A program made the translations under genes and the position numbers. Below are positions 42,325-51,249 of a stretch of 64,000 bases of DNA, piece by piece. The notes beneath the pieces were generated by a model. It did no database searches. It was given only the letters and a program-made list of their open reading frames with translations, and was not told the origin of the DNA. Positions within the stretch are counted from its first letter, which is position 1; the number at the start of each line of letters is the position of its first letter. The DNA comes from DASSUW01 sp963835525. Its GTDB lineage: Bacteria; Actinomycetota; Thermoleophilia; Solirubrobacterales; Solirubrobacteraceae. Location of the stretch: NCBI GenBank assembly GCA_963835525.1, contig CAWIFM010000008.1, positions 1,612,001 to 1,676,000 on the forward strand, written 5' to 3'.

Positions 42325-43251
42325 CTACGTCGCGCCCGGCTCTCCGTCCCAGTAGTCCTCGATGCGGTCCTCGTGCCTGAACAGCCATCGCTCGCGATCG
42401 GAGATGTGGATCAGGACCGTGTCCTCGTCCGGATAGAAGGTGCTCATCGGGCGGTCGGTCGAAGTCGAGAAGACGATCAGCCGGGCCGGCTCCTCGCTGT
42501 CGTTGCGTAGCCGATGGGCACCGGTCGGACCCTGCGGGAAGCAGCAGATGTCGCCGGCGCTCAACGTGGTCTCGCCGTCGGCGTGCCGTAGGGACGGTGC
42601 TCCGCTGACGACGAGCGCCCACTCCTCCCGGCACCATTCGTAGTGGTAGGCGGCCGTCGCCTGACCGGGTGCGAGCTCGTACAACGTGGCGGTCCAGGTC
42701 TGTGCGCCCAGTCCCGGGCCGAGCGCCGCCTTCGGGACGCTCTCGTCGTCACCCAGCGACGCGCTCATCAGGTTGATCGACGGGCTGCTCGATCCCGTGG
42801 CTGCCGAAGCCTCGCTCGCATCGCCGAGCCAGGTGTCGATCGCATCAGCGCGGCGGAACATCACTCCGGGTGCCGCAGCGATCTTGTCGGAGTCCGGGTA
42901 GACCGAGACGAACGCCTCACCCCAGCCGCGGTCGCCGGCCGAGAAGATCACGACCCGCCCCGGCCCGTGCACCGTGTGCGCGCCGGCGGGACCGGAGGCG
43001 AACGCCACGAGCTCCCCCGGTTCCAGCGCCCGTAGGCCGTCAGGATTGCGCAGGAGCGGGGCGCCCGAGACGACGTAGAGCCATTCCTCGACCCCGTGAT
43101 GAAAGTGGTAGGGCCCGAGCGTGTCGCCGGCCTGCGCCTCCCAGACGGTGGCGCCGATGACGCTCGCGCCGAGCCGTCCCGTCAAATCGAGCACACGCGC
43201 GCGCCCGAACGTGTCGTCAGGCTCGCAGCTGACCGCGTTGACGACGCGCAC
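42325..43251 (-). CDS. Two-domain cupin protein
   Basis: A 308-residue bicupin. Cupin 1 contains LGPYHFHHGVEEWLYVVSG and PAGAHTVHGPGRVVIFSAGD. Cupin 2 contains TAAYHYEWCREEWALVVSGA and GPTGAHRLRNDSEEPARLIV. Cupin 1 has the His/Glu metal-ligand pattern; in cupin 2 the ligand set is partly altered (HYEWCREE). The GTG at 43251 is taken as start because upstream sequence is the divergent gene's region. The substrate is unknown; such proteins range from mannose-6-phosphate isomerase-like to dioxygenase-like. Confidence 0.8.
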   Translation of the reverse strand: MRVVNAVSCEPDDTFGRARVLDLTGRLGASVIGATVWEAQAGDTLGPYHFHHGVEEWLYVVSGAPLLRNPDGLRALEPGELVAFASGPAGAHTVHGPGRVVIFSAGDRGWGEAFVSVYPDSDKIAAAPGVMFRRADAIDTWLGDASEASAATGSSSPSINLMSASLGDDESVPKAALGPGLGAQTWTATLYELAPGQATAAYHYEWCREEWALVVSGAPSLRHADGETTLSAGDICCFPQGPTGAHRLRNDSEEPARLIVFSTSTDRPMSTFYPDEDTVLIHISDRERWLFRHEDRIEDYWDGEPGAT

Positions 43252-43290
43252 CCCGTCATCGTCGCACCTCGCGGGCCTATCGTTCGGAGG

Positions 43291-43887
43291 GTGAGACTCC
43301 CTGACACCGCGCACACGTCCCGGCCGTGGCGGATCCATGAGCTCACCCCGGACTTCCGGCTCGAGGACGTCTGGGCGCTGCCGACGCCGGGCGGCCCGGA
43401 CGACTTCCCACGCCTGCTCGAGGTGATCACCGGCTACGACCCGTCGCGCGGCTCCTCGGCGCCGGTTCGCGCGCTGTTCGCGATCCGCTGGAAGATCGGC
43501 GCGCTGCTCGGCTGGGACGAGCCGGACGCCGGGCGTGGCTCGCGGGCGCCGACGCTCCGTGACCGGCTGCCGGCGGACCTTCGCGACGGCCCGCCCGTCC
43601 CGCGCTCCGGCGATCTGCCCTTCACCTCGCTGTACCTGACGCACGACGAGTGGGCGGCGGAGATCGTCAACCGGACCGTTCACGGGGTGGTGCACATCGG
43701 CTGGGTGTCCGACGAGAGCGGCGGCCACCGCGGCCAGATGGCCGTTCTCGTGAAGCCGAAGGGCCGGCTCGGAAGCGCCTACATGCTGGCGATCGCGCCG
43801 TTCCGGCACCTGATCGTGTACCCGACCATGCTGCGGGAGTTCGGGCGGTCATGGGCCACGATGCCGCGCCTCAGCGAGCGCTCGTGA
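43291..43887 (+). CDS. DUF2867 family protein
   Basis: A 198-residue protein from GTG 43291 (GGAGG is directly adjacent, an unusually short spacing). It has the DUF2867 pattern: ELTPDFRLEDVWALPTPGGP, RALFAIRWKIGALLGWDEP, FTSLYLTHDEWAAEIVNRTV and YMLAIAPFRHLIVYPTML. The family is often fused to or encoded with NAD(P)-dependent oxidoreductases or regulators, but its function is unknown. It is divergent from the bicupin gene (39 bp) and its end overlaps the convergent gene at 43871. Confidence 0.8.
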   Translation: MRLPDTAHTSRPWRIHELTPDFRLEDVWALPTPGGPDDFPRLLEVITGYDPSRGSSAPVRALFAIRWKIGALLGWDEPDAGRGSRAPTLRDRLPADLRDGPPVPRSGDLPFTSLYLTHDEWAAEIVNRTVHGVVHIGWVSDESGGHRGQMAVLVKPKGRLGSAYMLAIAPFRHLIVYPTMLREFGRSWATMPRLSERS

Positions 43888-44731
43888 CGCGCTCGATCAC
43901 CCGGACGGGGAGCTTCATCTGCGGAGGGAGCCACACGTGGCGCTGCTCGAAGGGCCACGCGTAGACCGGGCTGCCGTCGCGCACCAGCTCGAGCAGGCGC
44001 GGCTCGCCGAGCTCCTCGGCCGACCACTCGTAGAGCGACTGCAGCCGCGGCACGATCACCGCGTAGTCGAGGATCCGGCCGAGACGCTGCTCGTCGGCGA
44101 TGTAGCGCTCCACGTCGTGTGCGAGGGGATAGCGGTCCGGCAGCACGCGGCGCAGTGAGAGGAACACTCCAGCCATCCCGAGCCTGGGATCGCCGAGCAC
44201 GCGGCCGAGCGGAGCCAGCCGTCCCAGCGCCAGGCGCGGCGCCGCGCCGAGTGCGTGCGCGTAGAGCACGCGCAGCAGCGCGACGTTCATGAAGAAGCGC
44301 TCCGGCCCGCCCTCGGCTTCGGCGAGGTCCCGGTGCTCCAGGTATGCGGCCACGATGCTCGCGTTGTGCGCCCGGTACCAGTTGCGCCCCGTCGGCCTCG
44401 CGGCGAACTCCAGCCAGAGCCGCACGGCCGGCGATGACGGCTCGCCGTCCAGCCCGCCGAGGAGCGCGATCGTCTCGCATCCGTCCCGCAGCAGGCATTC
44501 GTTCACGGCTCGCCACCACGCGCTGCCTGGCGGAGACGCGTCGAGCGGATCGAGCACACCGCGACCCGCCTGCCAGCGCATGAACGACAACGCCGCCCGC
44601 CGGAACGGCAGGTGCCGGGGCGCGCGGCCCGTCGGCCCCCGGAACACCTGGGACATCAGCGCCAGACGCGCCAACGGATCGTCGCGCACGGCCGCGACCT
44701 GCGCCGCGGCCGTGGCGAGCGCGCGGTTCAT
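43871..44731 (-). CDS. Conserved-looking hypothetical protein
   Basis: A 286-residue, mostly helical protein not recognised as a named family. It contains LALMSQVFRGPTGRAPRHLP, CLLRDGCETIALLGGLDGEP, FAARPTGRNWYRAHNASIVA and ALLRVLYAHALGAAPRLALG. There is no signal peptide or clear membrane span. The protein-like composition and the absence of a better frame make it real. It overlaps the convergent DUF2867 gene by 17 bases and lies 19 nt after the DHFR-like gene on the same strand. Confidence 0.75.
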   Translation of the reverse strand: MNRALATAAAQVAAVRDDPLARLALMSQVFRGPTGRAPRHLPFRRAALSFMRWQAGRGVLDPLDASPPGSAWWRAVNECLLRDGCETIALLGGLDGEPSSPAVRLWLEFAARPTGRNWYRAHNASIVAAYLEHRDLAEAEGGPERFFMNVALLRVLYAHALGAAPRLALGRLAPLGRVLGDPRLGMAGVFLSLRRVLPDRYPLAHDVERYIADEQRLGRILDYAVIVPRLQSLYEWSAEELGEPRLLELVRDGSPVYAWPFEQRHVWLPPQMKLPVRVIERVTSAR

Positions 44732-44750
44732 GGCGCGTAGTGATAGCGAG

Positions 44751-45398
44751 TCAGGAAGCGAGGCGCTTGCGCCGCTCGACCTCCGCTTCGGTCGGATCCT
44801 CGAAGCCCATCAGGCCGGGCTCGATGCCGCCCGCTCGGCGGTAGACGTTGACGGTCACTCCTGTGCTTGTGACCTGGCTGTCGACGAGCTGCAGCCCGGC
44901 CGGCATCGACCCGTCGGCGAACAGGCGCTTTCCGCCGCCGAGCACGACAGGGAAGATCCAGAGGCGGAACTCGTCGATCAGGTCGTTCTCGAGCAGGGTC
45001 TGGATGAGGCCCGGGCTGCCGTGGACCTGGATCTCCGGTCCGTCCTGGCGCTTGATGTCCGCGACGTACTCGGCGACGTCGCCCGCGATCAGCGTCGAGT
45101 TGCTCCACTCGAGCTCGTTCCGCGTGCGCGACGCGACATGCTTGCGGGTGCTGTTGAGGTGATCGGCGATCGGGCCTTCGTCGAACGGCCAGTGCGCCGC
45201 GAAGATCTCGTACGTGCCGCGGCCGAGCAGGAGCTCATACGGGCCGGACTCGGACATCCGCTCGAGCATCGCCTCGTCGAAGTAGGGCGCCGCCCAGCCG
45301 CCGAGCGTGAAGCCCCCGGTCGGGTCCTCGTCCGGGCCGCCGGGGGCCTGCATGACGCCGTCGAGGGACATGAACGTGTTGACGACAAGAGTTCTCAT
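44751..45398 (-). CDS. Dihydrofolate reductase/RibD C-terminal family protein
   Basis: A 215-residue DHFR-fold protein. MRTLVVNTFMSLDGVMQAPG is the typical opening, LLLGRGTYEIFAAHWP the NADPH-binding helix, and IQVHGSPGLIQTLLENDLID and FPVVLGGGKRLFADGS the second conserved half. These are NADPH-dependent reductases of unknown substrate, not folate DHFR. The ATG at 45398 is immediately after the ECF sigma gene's stop (45400), so the two are coupled; sigma-SnoaL and DHFR-like proteins commonly co-occur. Confidence 0.9.
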   Translation of the reverse strand: MRTLVVNTFMSLDGVMQAPGGPDEDPTGGFTLGGWAAPYFDEAMLERMSESGPYELLLGRGTYEIFAAHWPFDEGPIADHLNSTRKHVASRTRNELEWSNSTLIAGDVAEYVADIKRQDGPEIQVHGSPGLIQTLLENDLIDEFRLWIFPVVLGGGKRLFADGSMPAGLQLVDSQVTSTGVTVNVYRRAGGIEPGLMGFEDPTEAEVERRKRLAS

Positions 45399-45399
45399 G

Positions 45400-46365
45400 T
45401 CACGTAGAACGCCGATCCGCGGAAAACTCATCGGCCAGCCCGAAGGCCGCGAACAGCTCGGGTGAGACGAACGACGTGATCTCCGCGACGAGCCCGCCTT
45501 CGATCCGCAGCACGTCGAGCGCGAGCGGCCGGTACGCCGTCTCGCCCGGCGCGCGCAGGTAGTGGGCGACCGCCGGCTGGCCGTTCGCCTCGGTCGCGAC
45601 GGTCCGCAGGTGCCCGAAATCGGGATCGAAGCCCTGCGCGGCGGCGACGCGGATCGCCTCGCGCCCGTCGTACCAGACAGGGTGCGGCGGCATCGTCAGG
45701 CGCGCGTCCTCGCGCAGGAGCGCGGCCAGCGCATCGGTGTCGGCGCGCTCGTGGGCATCCACGTACCGTCGCAGCAGCTCGCGCTCCTCCTCGCTGCGCG
45801 CGCTGCCGCGCGACCACTCGGTGCGCTCGCCCAGGCGGTCGCGCAGCGTCGCGCGCGCTCGCTGGAGAGCGCTGTTGACCGCCGCGACGGTGAGGTCGAG
45901 GTGCTCTGCCGCGTCCGCGGCAGTCCATCCCAGGACGTCGCGCAGGATCAGCACCGCGCGCTGCCGCGGCGGCAGGTGCTGGATCGCGGCGATGAAGGCG
46001 AGCTCGATCGTCTCGCGGGCGACGACGTCCTCCGCGAGCGTGGGATACGGCTGCAGCCACGGGAGGTCGGCGGGCGGGGACGGCGCGACCGAGGGATCGC
46101 CGGGCTCGGCCACGTCCTGCGGCATCACGCGTGGTGGGCGCCGGCGAAGGACGTCGAGGCAGGCGTTGGTCGCGATCCGGTACAGCCATGCCCGCAGCTC
46201 CCACCGCCCGTCGGCGCCGAAGCGCTCGCGGCCCCGCCACGCGCGCAGGAACGTCTCCTGGACGAGATCCTCGGAATCGTCGAGCGACCCGAGCATCCGG
46301 TAGCAGTGGATGCGAAGCTCGGGCCGGTGGCCCTCCAGCCGCGCCGTGAATGTCGGGTCGTCCAT
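45400..46365 (-). CDS. ECF RNA polymerase sigma factor with C-terminal SnoaL-like domain
   Basis: A 321-residue ECF sigma factor. Region 2 is ELRIHCYRMLGSLDDSEDLV-type with ETFLRAWRGRERF. Region 4 is LPPRQRAVLILRDVLGWTAA followed by HLDLTVAAVNSALQRARATL. The last ~110 residues form an NTF2/SnoaL-like domain (DAHERADTDALAALLREDAR onward) as in the SigG/SigJ-type groups that lack an anti-sigma gene and are controlled by this extension. It sits between a DHA2 transporter and the DHFR-like gene. Confidence 0.92.
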   Translation of the reverse strand: MDDPTFTARLEGHRPELRIHCYRMLGSLDDSEDLVQETFLRAWRGRERFGADGRWELRAWLYRIATNACLDVLRRRPPRVMPQDVAEPGDPSVAPSPPADLPWLQPYPTLAEDVVARETIELAFIAAIQHLPPRQRAVLILRDVLGWTAADAAEHLDLTVAAVNSALQRARATLRDRLGERTEWSRGSARSEEERELLRRYVDAHERADTDALAALLREDARLTMPPHPVWYDGREAIRVAAAQGFDPDFGHLRTVATEANGQPAVAHYLRAPGETAYRPLALDVLRIEGGLVAEITSFVSPELFAAFGLADEFSADRRST

Positions 46366-46437
46366 CGCGAGTTAGGACTGCCGCCGGGCGCCGAGATCAT
46401 CGCGCAGCGCACCACTGATCCTCGTTGCGCCTGAGGC

Positions 46438-47877
46438 TCAGGCGGCCACCGGCTCCGGCGCGCCGTGCGCCGGCACCCTGACGCCGGAGCGCAGGAGCGC
46501 GCCGGTGACGACGGCGCCGACGGCGAAGATCGCCGCCGCCCACCAGAACGCGGTGGTGTAGCCCTCGACCGCCGCCTGCGCGCTCGGCCCGTTGGCGACG
46601 ATGTAGTCGGTCGTCGCCGAGACGGCCAGGGTGGACAGGAGCGCGGTGCCGATCGAGCCGCCGACCTGCTGCGACGTGCTCACCATCGCCGAGGCCACGC
46701 CGGTGTCCTGTCGCGGCACGCCGAGCGTCGCGGTCGAGAAGGAGGGCGCCACGACGAGGCCGAAGCCGATGCCGATGAGGATCAGGGACGGGAGCACATG
46801 CGACGCGTACGCGGTGTCGACGCCGATCCCGGTCATCAGGGCCATCCCGAGGGCGGCGAGGAACATGCCGGTCGGGATGAGCGGGCGCGGGCCGGTGCGG
46901 GCGAGCACCTTGGTGTTCACCAGCGTGGCCGTGACGATGATCGAGAGGTTCATCGGCAGGAACGCGAGACCGGTCTCGATCGGGCTCAGGCCCCTGGTGT
47001 TCTGGAGGTAGAACGTCAGGAACAGGAAGGCGCCGAAGATCCCGGCGCCGGCGATCGCGATCGCCAGGAACGAGCCGCCGCGGTTGCGGTCGGTGACCAC
47101 GCGCAGCGGGAGCAGCGGGTGGGCGACGCGGCGCTGGAGCGCGACGAAGCCGACCAGCAGCACGGCGCTCGCGCCGAGGAACGCCAGCGTCACGGGATCG
47201 CCCCAGCCCTCGGACTCGGCCCGGGACATACCGTAGACGAGCGCGAAGAGGCCGGAGGAGGCGAGCAGCGTGCCCGGGATGTCGAGCCGCGGCCGCGAGG
47301 TGACGGGGACGTGGTGGAGCAGGCGGAGGCCGGCGATCGCGGCCGGGACCGCGAAGAGGATCGAGACATACAGGCACCAGCGCCAGTCGAGCACCTCGGT
47401 CAGGATGCCGCCGAGGAGCAGGCCGAAGGCGCCGCCGGCGCCGGCGATCGCACCGTAGATGCCGAACGCCTTGGCGCGCTCACGAGGCTCGGTGAACGTC
47501 GTGGCGAGCAGGGACAGGGCGGCCGGCGCGAGCAGCGCGGCGAACATGCCCTGCAGCGCGCGGGCGCCCACGAGCAACCCGAAGCTCTGCGCGGCGCCGC
47601 CGAGCGCGGATGCACCGGCGAAGCCGAGCAGGCCGATGATGAACGTCCACTTGCGGCCGAACAGGTCGGCGATCCGCCCGCCGAGCAGCAGGAGACTGCC
47701 GAAGGAGAGCGCGTAGGCGGTGATGATCCACTGCCGCTCGCTGTCGGAGAACCCGAGCTCCTGCTGGGCGGAGGGGAGCGCGATGTTGACGATCGTCACG
47801 TCGAGCACGACCAGCAGCTGGGCGATGCCGATGACCGTGAGGATCAGCCACCGGCGGTCGTAATGGGGATCGGGCAT
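46438..47877 (-). CDS. DHA2-family (EmrB/QacA-like) 14-TM MFS drug exporter
   Basis: A 479-residue transporter with about 14 hydrophobic helices. VVLDVTIVNIALPSAQQELG (motif D1), SLLLLGGRIADLFGRKWTFI (motif A) and GAIAGAGGAFGLLLGGILTE (motif C, drug:H+ antiporters) are clear. It is divergent from a TetR regulator with two palindromic operators in the 90-bp gap, the standard arrangement for an inducible multidrug pump. Confidence 0.95.
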   Translation of the reverse strand: MPDPHYDRRWLILTVIGIAQLLVVLDVTIVNIALPSAQQELGFSDSERQWIITAYALSFGSLLLLGGRIADLFGRKWTFIIGLLGFAGASALGGAAQSFGLLVGARALQGMFAALLAPAALSLLATTFTEPRERAKAFGIYGAIAGAGGAFGLLLGGILTEVLDWRWCLYVSILFAVPAAIAGLRLLHHVPVTSRPRLDIPGTLLASSGLFALVYGMSRAESEGWGDPVTLAFLGASAVLLVGFVALQRRVAHPLLPLRVVTDRNRGGSFLAIAIAGAGIFGAFLFLTFYLQNTRGLSPIETGLAFLPMNLSIIVTATLVNTKVLARTGPRPLIPTGMFLAALGMALMTGIGVDTAYASHVLPSLILIGIGFGLVVAPSFSTATLGVPRQDTGVASAMVSTSQQVGGSIGTALLSTLAVSATTDYIVANGPSAQAAVEGYTTAFWWAAAIFAVGAVVTGALLRSGVRVPAHGAPEPVAA

Positions 47878-47897
47878 TTGGGGAGGACCTCACGAAT

Positions 47898-47949
47898 GTG
47901 GAGAGCAGCTCTCCGGTTACGGTATCACAAGTGGAGATGGCATCTCCAC
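47898..47949. promoter_or_regulatory. Two tandem palindromic operators for the TetR regulator
   Basis: Site 1: GTGGAGAG-CAG-CTCTCCGG (47898-47916, inner arms perfect). Site 2: GTGGAGAT-GGC-ATCTCCAC (47931-47949, perfect 8-bp arms). Centres are 33 bp apart, about three helical turns, in the gap between the divergent exporter and regulator genes. They share the half-site GTGGAGA and most likely bind the adjacent TetR protein. Confidence 0.75.
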
Positions 47950-47966
47950 TCTCTAGGATGGATCCC

Positions 47967-48602
47967 ATGACCGCGCCCCTCCGCGCCGACGCCGAGCGCA
48001 ACCGGCAGCGCCTGCTGGTCGCCGCCAAGGATCTGCTGGCGACGCGCGGGCTCGACGTCACGCTCGACGACGTCGCGCGCCACGCCGGCGTCGGGACGGG
48101 CACGGCCTACCGCCGCTTCCCGAACAAGGACGCGCTGATCGACGCGCTGATGGTCGACCGCATCGGCGAGATCGCCGAGATCGCCAAGGAGTGCCTCGAG
48201 GTTCCCGACCCGTGGGTCGGCCTGACGAGCTACTTCGACCGCGCGCTGGCGCTCCAGGCCGCCGATCGCGGGCTCAAGGAGGTGCTGTTCTCCGCCGGCC
48301 GCGGCCGCGAGCGGAGCAACCAGGCGCGGCGCGCCATCGCGCCGGTGGTGACCAAGCTCGTGGCGCGCGCCAAGGAGGCGGGCGTGGTGCGCAGCGACAT
48401 CGACACGAGCGACGTGCCGCTGATCAACTTCATGCTCAACACGATCGTCGACTTCAGCCGCGACATCGAGCCCGAGCTCTACAGGCGCTACATGGCGATC
48501 GTGCTCGACGGCCTGCGCCCGCGCAACGACCTCGAGCCCCTGCCCGTGGAGCCGCTCCAGGTCACGGAGTTCCAGGACGCGATGGCGCGCTGGAAGCCCT
48601 AG
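47967..48602 (+). CDS. TetR-family transcriptional regulator
   Basis: A 211-residue repressor. The N-terminal helix-turn-helix is NRQRLLVAAKDLLATRGLDV, then TLDDVARHAGVGTGTAYRRF and PNKDALIDALM. The ligand-binding domain follows (LTSYFDRALALQAADRGLKE). The ATG at 47967 has AGGA about 9 nt upstream; the ATG at 47958 is an alternative. It probably represses both itself and the divergent DHA2 exporter. Its stop overlaps the convergent M20 gene by 4 bases. Confidence 0.93.
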   Translation: MTAPLRADAERNRQRLLVAAKDLLATRGLDVTLDDVARHAGVGTGTAYRRFPNKDALIDALMVDRIGEIAEIAKECLEVPDPWVGLTSYFDRALALQAADRGLKEVLFSAGRGRERSNQARRAIAPVVTKLVARAKEAGVVRSDIDTSDVPLINFMLNTIVDFSRDIEPELYRRYMAIVLDGLRPRNDLEPLPVEPLQVTEFQDAMARWKP

Positions 48603-49723
48603 ACGTCAGCGGCGAACTGCGCGTAGACGGCCGCGCAGCGGCGCATGTCGGCCTCGTCGATGTACTCGTTCGGGCCGTGGGCGACCTCGAGTCGGCCGCC
48701 GCCGTAGCCGAAGGCCGGGATCCCGCGCTGCGAGTACCAGCGGGTGTCGAGCACGCCGGGGCACAGCTCGAACCTCGCGCGGCCGGTGACAGCCTCGACG
48801 CAGGCGGCGAGCATGCGCGCGGCCGGGTGGTCCTCGTCGGTGTGGCCGGAGGGCTGCGCCTGGAGGACCTCCACGTCGACCTCGGCGCCCGCGGCCGAAG
48901 CCTCGATGATGCCGGTCAGCCGCGCGAGCTCCCCGTCGAGATCCTCGTCGGGGTTGAAGCGCCGGTCGACGGAGAACCAGGCCGAGCCCGGGACGACGTT
49001 GAACCCCGCGCCGGCGCCCGCCTGTCCACCGACCACGAGCATCGAGTCCCGCTCGAGGAGCTCGTGCGAGAGCGCGGTGAGCGGCTCGGCGATCCGGATC
49101 ATGTGCTCGAACGCGTTGTCGCCCTCGTGGACGAAGCCGACGTGCGCCTCACGACCGGAGGTCCTCACGCGCAGGGTGATGCCGCCGCGACTCGCGTTCC
49201 AGATCACGCCGCCGGTCGGCTCGGCCGTCAGCATCGCGACCGCGCCGGGGTCGATCAGACCGGCCTCGCGCAGGTACCCCGAGCCGGCGGTGCTCCCCGT
49301 CTCCTCGTCGCAGACGAGGTGCAGGACGATCCGGCGGCCGTCGAGCAGGCCGAGCTCGCGTGCGGCGGCGGCGCCGTAGATCATCGAGACGAGGCCGCCC
49401 TTCATGTCGCAGGTCCCGCGCCCCACGATCCGGCCGTCGCTCCGCTGCGGCTCGAACTGCGACGGGCTCTGCGCCGGGACGACGTCGAAGTGCCCGTGGA
49501 AGTAGACGAGCCGTTCGCCGTCGCCCACGCTCCCGCGGACGATCCCCGGCGGCTCGATCAGCTCAGGCGCGAAGCCCAGCCGCTCGAGCGCGTCGTGCAG
49601 CAGAGCCGCACAGCGCCCGAGCTCGCGGCCCGGCGGGTTCTCCGTGGGGATGCGCACCAGCGCCTCGACGAGCGCCGCCATCTCCTCGGCGCGCTCGTCG
49701 AGCCAGGCCAGGACCTCGGTCAT
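48599..49723 (-). CDS. M20-family metallopeptidase/deacylase (ArgE/DapE-like)
   Basis: A 374-residue zinc hydrolase. It shows YFHGHFDVVPAQSPSQFEPQ (first zinc His and Asp), GRGTCDMKGGLVSMIYGAAA (bridging Asp), LVCDEETGSTAGSGYLREAG (catalytic Glu pair) and the dimerisation domain GITLRVRTSGREAHVGFVHE. It ends VAHGPNEYIDEADMRRC with the last His ligand. The substrate could be an N-acyl amino acid or dipeptide. It is the last gene of the ArsR-led operon, 14 nt after the CYTH-like gene. Confidence 0.93.
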   Translation of the reverse strand: MTEVLAWLDERAEEMAALVEALVRIPTENPPGRELGRCAALLHDALERLGFAPELIEPPGIVRGSVGDGERLVYFHGHFDVVPAQSPSQFEPQRSDGRIVGRGTCDMKGGLVSMIYGAAAARELGLLDGRRIVLHLVCDEETGSTAGSGYLREAGLIDPGAVAMLTAEPTGGVIWNASRGGITLRVRTSGREAHVGFVHEGDNAFEHMIRIAEPLTALSHELLERDSMLVVGGQAGAGAGFNVVPGSAWFSVDRRFNPDEDLDGELARLTGIIEASAAGAEVDVEVLQAQPSGHTDEDHPAARMLAACVEAVTGRARFELCPGVLDTRWYSQRGIPAFGYGGGRLEVAHGPNEYIDEADMRRCAAVYAQFAADV

Positions 49724-49737
49724 GGCCCGCCATCGTG

Positions 49738-50481
49738 TCAGGCCGGGCGGAGCCGGGCGGCGAAGAACTTCAGCACCTTGGGCGTCTTCGCCGACGGGTC
49801 GCCCTTGGGGCCGATCTTCAGCTCGCGCAGCAGCGACTCGAACGCCGGCTTCGCGTCTTCGGTCTCTTCGGGCCCGACCTTGAACGAGACCTCGAAGAAG
49901 CGGCTGCCGTCCGGCAGCGACCACTCCTCGACGGCGAGCTCGTACGGGAACGACGGCGGCGTGAGCTTCCACTTGCGCGCATCGACCGGGCCGAGCACCG
50001 CGAGGTCGTCCAGCGCGGTTCCGTTCCGCAACGTGTCCGCGATGACCGCCTCCTGCGTCTCGCTGAACAGCTTGCGCAGCTTCAGCTCGCCGTCCGCGAC
50101 CTTCGCGACCCTGCCCTGAGTGGGCTCGTGGTCGAGCTTGAGCGATTCGACCGTCTTCGCGCCGACCACGTCGAGCTCGCACGTGGCTCCGTCGGCATCC
50201 CAGCGAGCCGGGATGCCGCGCTTGGGCAGCGGACGCAGCTTGACGGTCGAGTCGTCGTCGGCGCCGTCCTTGACGCGCCCGCGCAGCACGAGGTGCTTCT
50301 TGTAGAGGGCGAGATCCGGGGTGTCGTAGAAGAACACCTTGCCTCGCACCGGGGTCGCGCGCGCTTTGCGCAGGACCTTCTGCAACTGCGGCTCCTTCGA
50401 GCGGAGGAGCGTGAACTTGAACTCGACGCTGTCGATCTCCATGTATCCAAGGAGGCCGTCGGGCCGGCCGAGATACAACAC
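49738..50481 (-). CDS. CYTH-domain-like protein (probable)
   Basis: A protein of up to 247 residues. IDSVEFKFTLLRSKEPQLQK begins with the charged beta-strand expected of CYTH (ExExK-like, here EFKF). FFYDTPDLALYKKHLVLRGR and STVKLRPLPKRGI carry the basic strands, and CELDVVGAKTVESLKLDHEP and FEVSFKVGPEE the acidic ones. The family includes triphosphatases and adenylate cyclases. The canonical EXEXK motif is imperfect, so activity is uncertain. Start GTG 50481 (3 nt after the CPBP stop) or ATG 50442. Confidence 0.6.
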   Translation of the reverse strand: MLYLGRPDGLLGYMEIDSVEFKFTLLRSKEPQLQKVLRKARATPVRGKVFFYDTPDLALYKKHLVLRGRVKDGADDDSTVKLRPLPKRGIPARWDADGATCELDVVGAKTVESLKLDHEPTQGRVAKVADGELKLRKLFSETQEAVIADTLRNGTALDDLAVLGPVDARKWKLTPPSFPYELAVEEWSLPDGSRFFEVSFKVGPEETEDAKPAFESLLRELKIGPKGDPSAKTPKVLKFFAARLRPA

Positions 50482-50484
50482 CTG

Positions 50485-51249
50485 CTAGCCGGCCGGCTCG
50501 ATGCGCTTGCGTCGGACGAGCAGGATGATCGCGACCAGGGGATAGGCGGCGATCGCCGCCAGCCCGCCCGGATAGGTGGCGTCCTCGACCACCGCGCCGG
50601 ACAGGATCGAGAAGTCGAACAGCCCGTGGATCATGGCCGGCACGACCAGCCCGCCCGAGACGCGGCGGGTCAGATAGAAGAAGTAGCCGGCGAAGCTCAC
50701 GGCGATCGCCTGGCCGACGGCCGCGCCGCCGGCGCTGAGGGCGTTCACGAGGTGGGCGGCGCCGAAGATGACGCTCGACCACAGCGCCACCTTGCCCTCG
50801 GTGAGGCCGTTGGCGCGCAGCGTGGTGACGCCGATGCCCCGGAACAGGCCCTCCTCGGAGAACCCGACGCAGAGCGCGGCGAGCAGCAGCAGGAGCACGA
50901 AGCCGACGCCCTTGTCGGCCAGATCCGCGTAGTCGATGGCCACGGCGATGGCGATCGCGAAGACGATCGGGACGACCCACACCCAGCGCTGCACCGGCCG
51001 GTCGTCGACGAACACCGGCCGCCACCAGCCCAGGGCGGCCACGACCGCGTAGACGAACACCAGCGAAGCTCCCACCGGCAGCAGGAGCCCGCGCACGACC
51101 TCCTCGCTCGTCCTGACCTCGTGATCGAGGCCTGACGCGGACAGCTCGCCGACGACGGTGATGATCGCCAGGTCGACGAGGACGATCGCGATGAACGCCG
51201 CGATCGGGAGCCTGCGGGCGCCTAGCGCCGGATCTCCTGGATCGTCCAC
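50485..51249 (-). CDS. CPBP-family intramembrane glutamic endopeptidase
   Basis: A 254-residue membrane protein with about seven helices. Abi/CAAX-protease motifs are present: VGFSEEGLFRGIGVTTLRAN (catalytic Glu pair and Arg), VIFGAAHLVNALSAGG (His) and PAMIHGLFDFSIL (His/Asp). It probably cleaves or modifies a membrane or peptide substrate. It starts at GTG 51249, overlapping the VOC gene by 28 bases. Confidence 0.9.
   Translation of the reverse strand: MDDPGDPALGARRLPIAAFIAIVLVDLAIITVVGELSASGLDHEVRTSEEVVRGLLLPVGASLVFVYAVVAALGWWRPVFVDDRPVQRWVWVVPIVFAIAIAVAIDYADLADKGVGFVLLLLLAALCVGFSEEGLFRGIGVTTLRANGLTEGKVALWSSVIFGAAHLVNALSAGGAAVGQAIAVSFAGYFFYLTRRVSGGLVVPAMIHGLFDFSILSGAVVEDATYPGGLAAIAAYPLVAIILLVRRKRIEPAG

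Noticed and set aside
48599..51025. A single 808-codon frame covering M20, CYTH and CPBP genes
   Set aside because: Only its last part (48599-49723) is coding (M20). The rest is a shadow of two other well-supported genes on the same strand in different frames.
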